Part shown: piece after piece, positions 62,271 to 64,000 of the stretch | Position numbering within the stretch: position 1 is the stretch's first letter | How the letters are laid out: every line of letters starts with the position of its first letter | NCBI GenBank assembly: GCA_963765725.1 | Contig: CAVXXI010000002.1 | Coordinates: forward strand, 62,001-126,000 | From: DASQEH01 sp963765725 | GTDB taxonomy: Bacteria > Actinomycetota > Actinomycetes > Propionibacteriales > Nocardioidaceae | DNA length: 64,000 nucleotides | Direction: 5' to 3' | The notes under the pieces: model-generated | What the model was told of the DNA's origin: nothing | What the model saw: only the letters and a program-made list of their open reading frames with translations | The model's database searches: none | Made by a program: the position numbers and the translations under genes

Positions 62271-63668
62271 ATGCCCAAGCTGAGCAGATCATCGTCGCGA
62301 TCCCTGTACCGCATCGTCGCCGAACGGCAGAGCAAGTCCCGGGTTCCCGGTCTGTTCGCCGCCGTGGCACGTGACGGCGAGCTGCTCTGGCAGGCCGGGC
62401 TCGGCAGCGCCGACCTGGCCACCCCCGGTACGGCGCCGACCGCGGACTCACAGTTCCTCATCGCGTCGATCAGCAAGACCTTCACCGCGGTGCTGGTGAT
62501 GGCGCTGCGCGACGAGGGCAGGCTCAGCCTCGACGACACCGTCGACCAGCACATCCCCGAGAGCAAGCACAACGCGGTGACGATCCGCCAGATGCTCAGC
62601 CATGTGACGGGGATGCAGCGCGAGCCCGTCGGCGACGTCTGGGAGACGCTGACCTACCCGGATCGGGGCCAGCTCGTCGCCGGCTGGAACGACGCCGAGC
62701 GGATCCTCAAGCCGCACTTCCGCTGGCACTACTCCAATCTCGCCTTCTCGATGCTCGGGGAGGTCGTCGCCCGGCTCGACGGACGGGAATGGCAGGACAG
62801 CCTTCAGGCCAGGATCCTCGACCCGCTGGGCATGCGGCGTACGTCCCTCGGCCTGGCCGGCAAAGCAGTGACCGGTTACTACGTGCCCCCGTACAGCGAT
62901 GTCCCGGTCCGCGAACCGGTCCTCGACATCGCGGCGATGGCCAGCGCCGGAGGCCTTGCCAGCACGGCCGAGGACCTCGTGACGTGGGCACAGTTCCTGG
63001 CGAACCCGACCGACGAGGTGCTGAGTCCCGACACCGTCGAGGAGATGTGCCAGCCGCAGATCATGGCTGACCTGGAGAAGTGGCGGCTCGCCTGGGGGCT
63101 GGGCCTGGAGCTGGTGAAGGTCGAGGACCGCATCTTCGTCGGGCACACCGGTGGCATGCCCGGCCACATCACCGGTCTGTTCGTCCATCGACCATCCGCG
63201 ACGACGGGCGTCGCCTTGATGAACTCGTCCGCGTCGCCGGACCCTGCCGCTCTGGCGGTCGACCTCGCCGGGTACGTGATCGAGAACGAGCCGGCCGACC
63301 CGCCGCTGTGGACACCGGGCACGGAGGTACCGCGTGAACTGGTGGGAATACTCGGTCGCTGGTTCTCCGAAGGGCAGCCGTTCGACTTCAGCGTGCGCGA
63401 AGGTCGGCTCGAGGCGCGCGCGGCCGAGGCGCCCGAGGGCCTGAAGCCGTCGGTGTTCGCCCGCGTCCGTGACGACCTCTACCGCACCGAGTCAGGTCGG
63501 GAGACCGGCGAGCTGTTGCGCGTCACCCGAGACCCCGACGGTACGGTCACGAGGCTCAACTGGGCGACATACCTCGTGACCCGCCAGCCCTACGCCTTCG
63601 GCGAGTGGCTCACCGCCGAGGAGCGGGCTCAGAGCGGTGAGATCTCCTCGTCGTCGAAGCCGCTGTAG
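62271..63668 (+). CDS. Serine hydrolase, beta-lactamase/penicillin-binding fold
   Basis: A 465-residue class C beta-lactamase-like hydrolase. SISKTF (about residue 65-70) is the S-x-x-K site, HYSNLAFS the Y-x-N site and FVGHTGGMPGH the third motif (H-T-G). About 110 extra C-terminal residues form a second domain as in ClbP/LACTB-like esterases. No signal peptide is visible. The ATG at 62271 begins MPKLSRSSSRSL. Its end overlaps the convergent tatC stop by 40 bases. Substrate unknown (peptide, ester or lactam). Confidence 0.88.
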   Translation: MPKLSRSSSRSLYRIVAERQSKSRVPGLFAAVARDGELLWQAGLGSADLATPGTAPTADSQFLIASISKTFTAVLVMALRDEGRLSLDDTVDQHIPESKHNAVTIRQMLSHVTGMQREPVGDVWETLTYPDRGQLVAGWNDAERILKPHFRWHYSNLAFSMLGEVVARLDGREWQDSLQARILDPLGMRRTSLGLAGKAVTGYYVPPYSDVPVREPVLDIAAMASAGGLASTAEDLVTWAQFLANPTDEVLSPDTVEEMCQPQIMADLEKWRLAWGLGLELVKVEDRIFVGHTGGMPGHITGLFVHRPSATTGVALMNSSASPDPAALAVDLAGYVIENEPADPPLWTPGTEVPRELVGILGRWFSEGQPFDFSVREGRLEARAAEAPEGLKPSVFARVRDDLYRTESGRETGELLRVTRDPDGTVTRLNWATYLVTRQPYAFGEWLTAEERAQSGEISSSSKPL

Positions 63669-64000
63669 TCGGGCTCGTTCCCGCCACGACCTCTGCGCTT
63701 GTCGATGACGCGGGCGATCACCTCGGACAGCAAGAACAGCAGGGTCATCGGAATCGCGAGCAGCAGCATCGTGATCGGGTCGGTCGAGGGCGTCGCGACG
63801 GCGGCGAAGACGAACGTCGCCATCACGATCCAGGACCGCCACCGCCCGAGCTGCTTGCCGGACACGATGCCGGCGAGGTTGAGCAGCACGACGAAGAGCG
63901 GGATCTCGAAGGCGACGCCGAACACGAGCAGGACCCGCAGCACGAAGTTGAGGTAGCTGTTGACGTCGATGAGGTTCGAGAGGCCGTCGGGGGTGAAGTT
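63629..64000 (-). CDS. tatC: Sec-independent translocase protein TatC, 5' end cut off
   Basis: The C-terminal 123 residues of TatC, the twin-arginine signal receptor of the Tat translocase. SNLIDVNSYLNFVLRVLLVFGVAFEIPLFVVLLNLAGIV covers the fourth helix region with the conserved Glu in FEIPL; two more helices follow, ending in a charged tail. The start lies to the right of the window. The overlap of stops with the serine hydrolase means that the two messages are partly antisense. Confidence 0.93.
   Translation of the reverse strand, partial: NFTPDGLSNLIDVNSYLNFVLRVLLVFGVAFEIPLFVVLLNLAGIVSGKQLGRWRSWIVMATFVFAAVATPSTDPITMLLLAIPMTLLFLLSEVIARVIDKRRGRGGNEPDYSGFDDEEISPL

Overview
The window is a 64 kb piece of a very GC-rich actinobacterial chromosome. 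Signs of the lineage are a mycothiol S-conjugate amidase (mca), two Lsr2 nucleoid proteins, actinobacterial families DUF6542, DUF4307 and DUF4245, GlpX as the fructose bisphosphatase and a PIN-PhoH protein. The block from about 20.5 to 53 kb keeps, in inverted orientation, the gene order of Mycobacterium tuberculosis Rv1079-Rv1112 (metB, greA, DUF4307, mca, YyaL-like, hemolysin III, short Z-prenyl transferase, phoH2, fum, glpX, xseB/xseA, ispH, DUF6542, ychF). The overall look fits Propionibacteriales/Nocardioidaceae or a relative; that placement is inference. I see no tRNA, rRNA or CRISPR array.

Layout. 0-5 kb: the end of an FAD/Rieske oxidoreductase, a copper operon (csoR-copZ-copA) with a clear CsoR operator, and a damaged DUF305 lipoprotein. 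5-20.5 kb: accessory genes, including a Gfo/Idh/MocA dehydrogenase divergent from a phytanoyl-CoA dioxygenase-like protein, a phosphoesterase lipoprotein, a GGDEF-EAL membrane protein, two lsr2 genes 7 kb apart, small DinB/AHSA1/DUF1905/DUF1801 genes, an amidohydrolase, an SDR and an O-methyltransferase. 20.5-44.9 kb: the conserved core (ychF, rmuC, DUF6542, ispH, xseAB, glpX, arfB, fumC, ugpC-type ATPase, phoH, prenyl transferase, hemolysin III, YyaL, mca, greA), with a WS/DGAT acyltransferase, a cell-wall hydrolase and others inserted. 44.9-55 kb: ilvA, a DUF559 nuclease-like gene, a marR-MFS operon, glutamate mutase L, metB, a GNAT-Nudix fusion and msrA. 55-64 kb: a secreted protein, a PaoABC-type aldehyde oxidoreductase, ackA, a serine hydrolase and the end of tatC.

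Two features stand out. First, arrays of a 22-bp tandem repeat occupy seven stretches at six intergenic sites between 32 and 52 kb and were not noticed elsewhere in the window. They run in one orientation left of the DUF559 gene at 47-48 kb and in the opposite orientation right of it, and a tight inverted pair lies at 32 kb. The DUF559 gene also has a 16-bp-arm inverted repeat just upstream. A separate 67-nt hairpin element with 14-bp arms occurs twice, each time just 5' of a minus-strand gene and next to tandem repeats. Second, four genes (copA, the DUF305 lipoprotein, ispH and a secreted protein) are each split by single-base frame changes although both halves keep conserved sequence. Because ispH is normally essential, uncorrected indels in the sequence are the simplest explanation.
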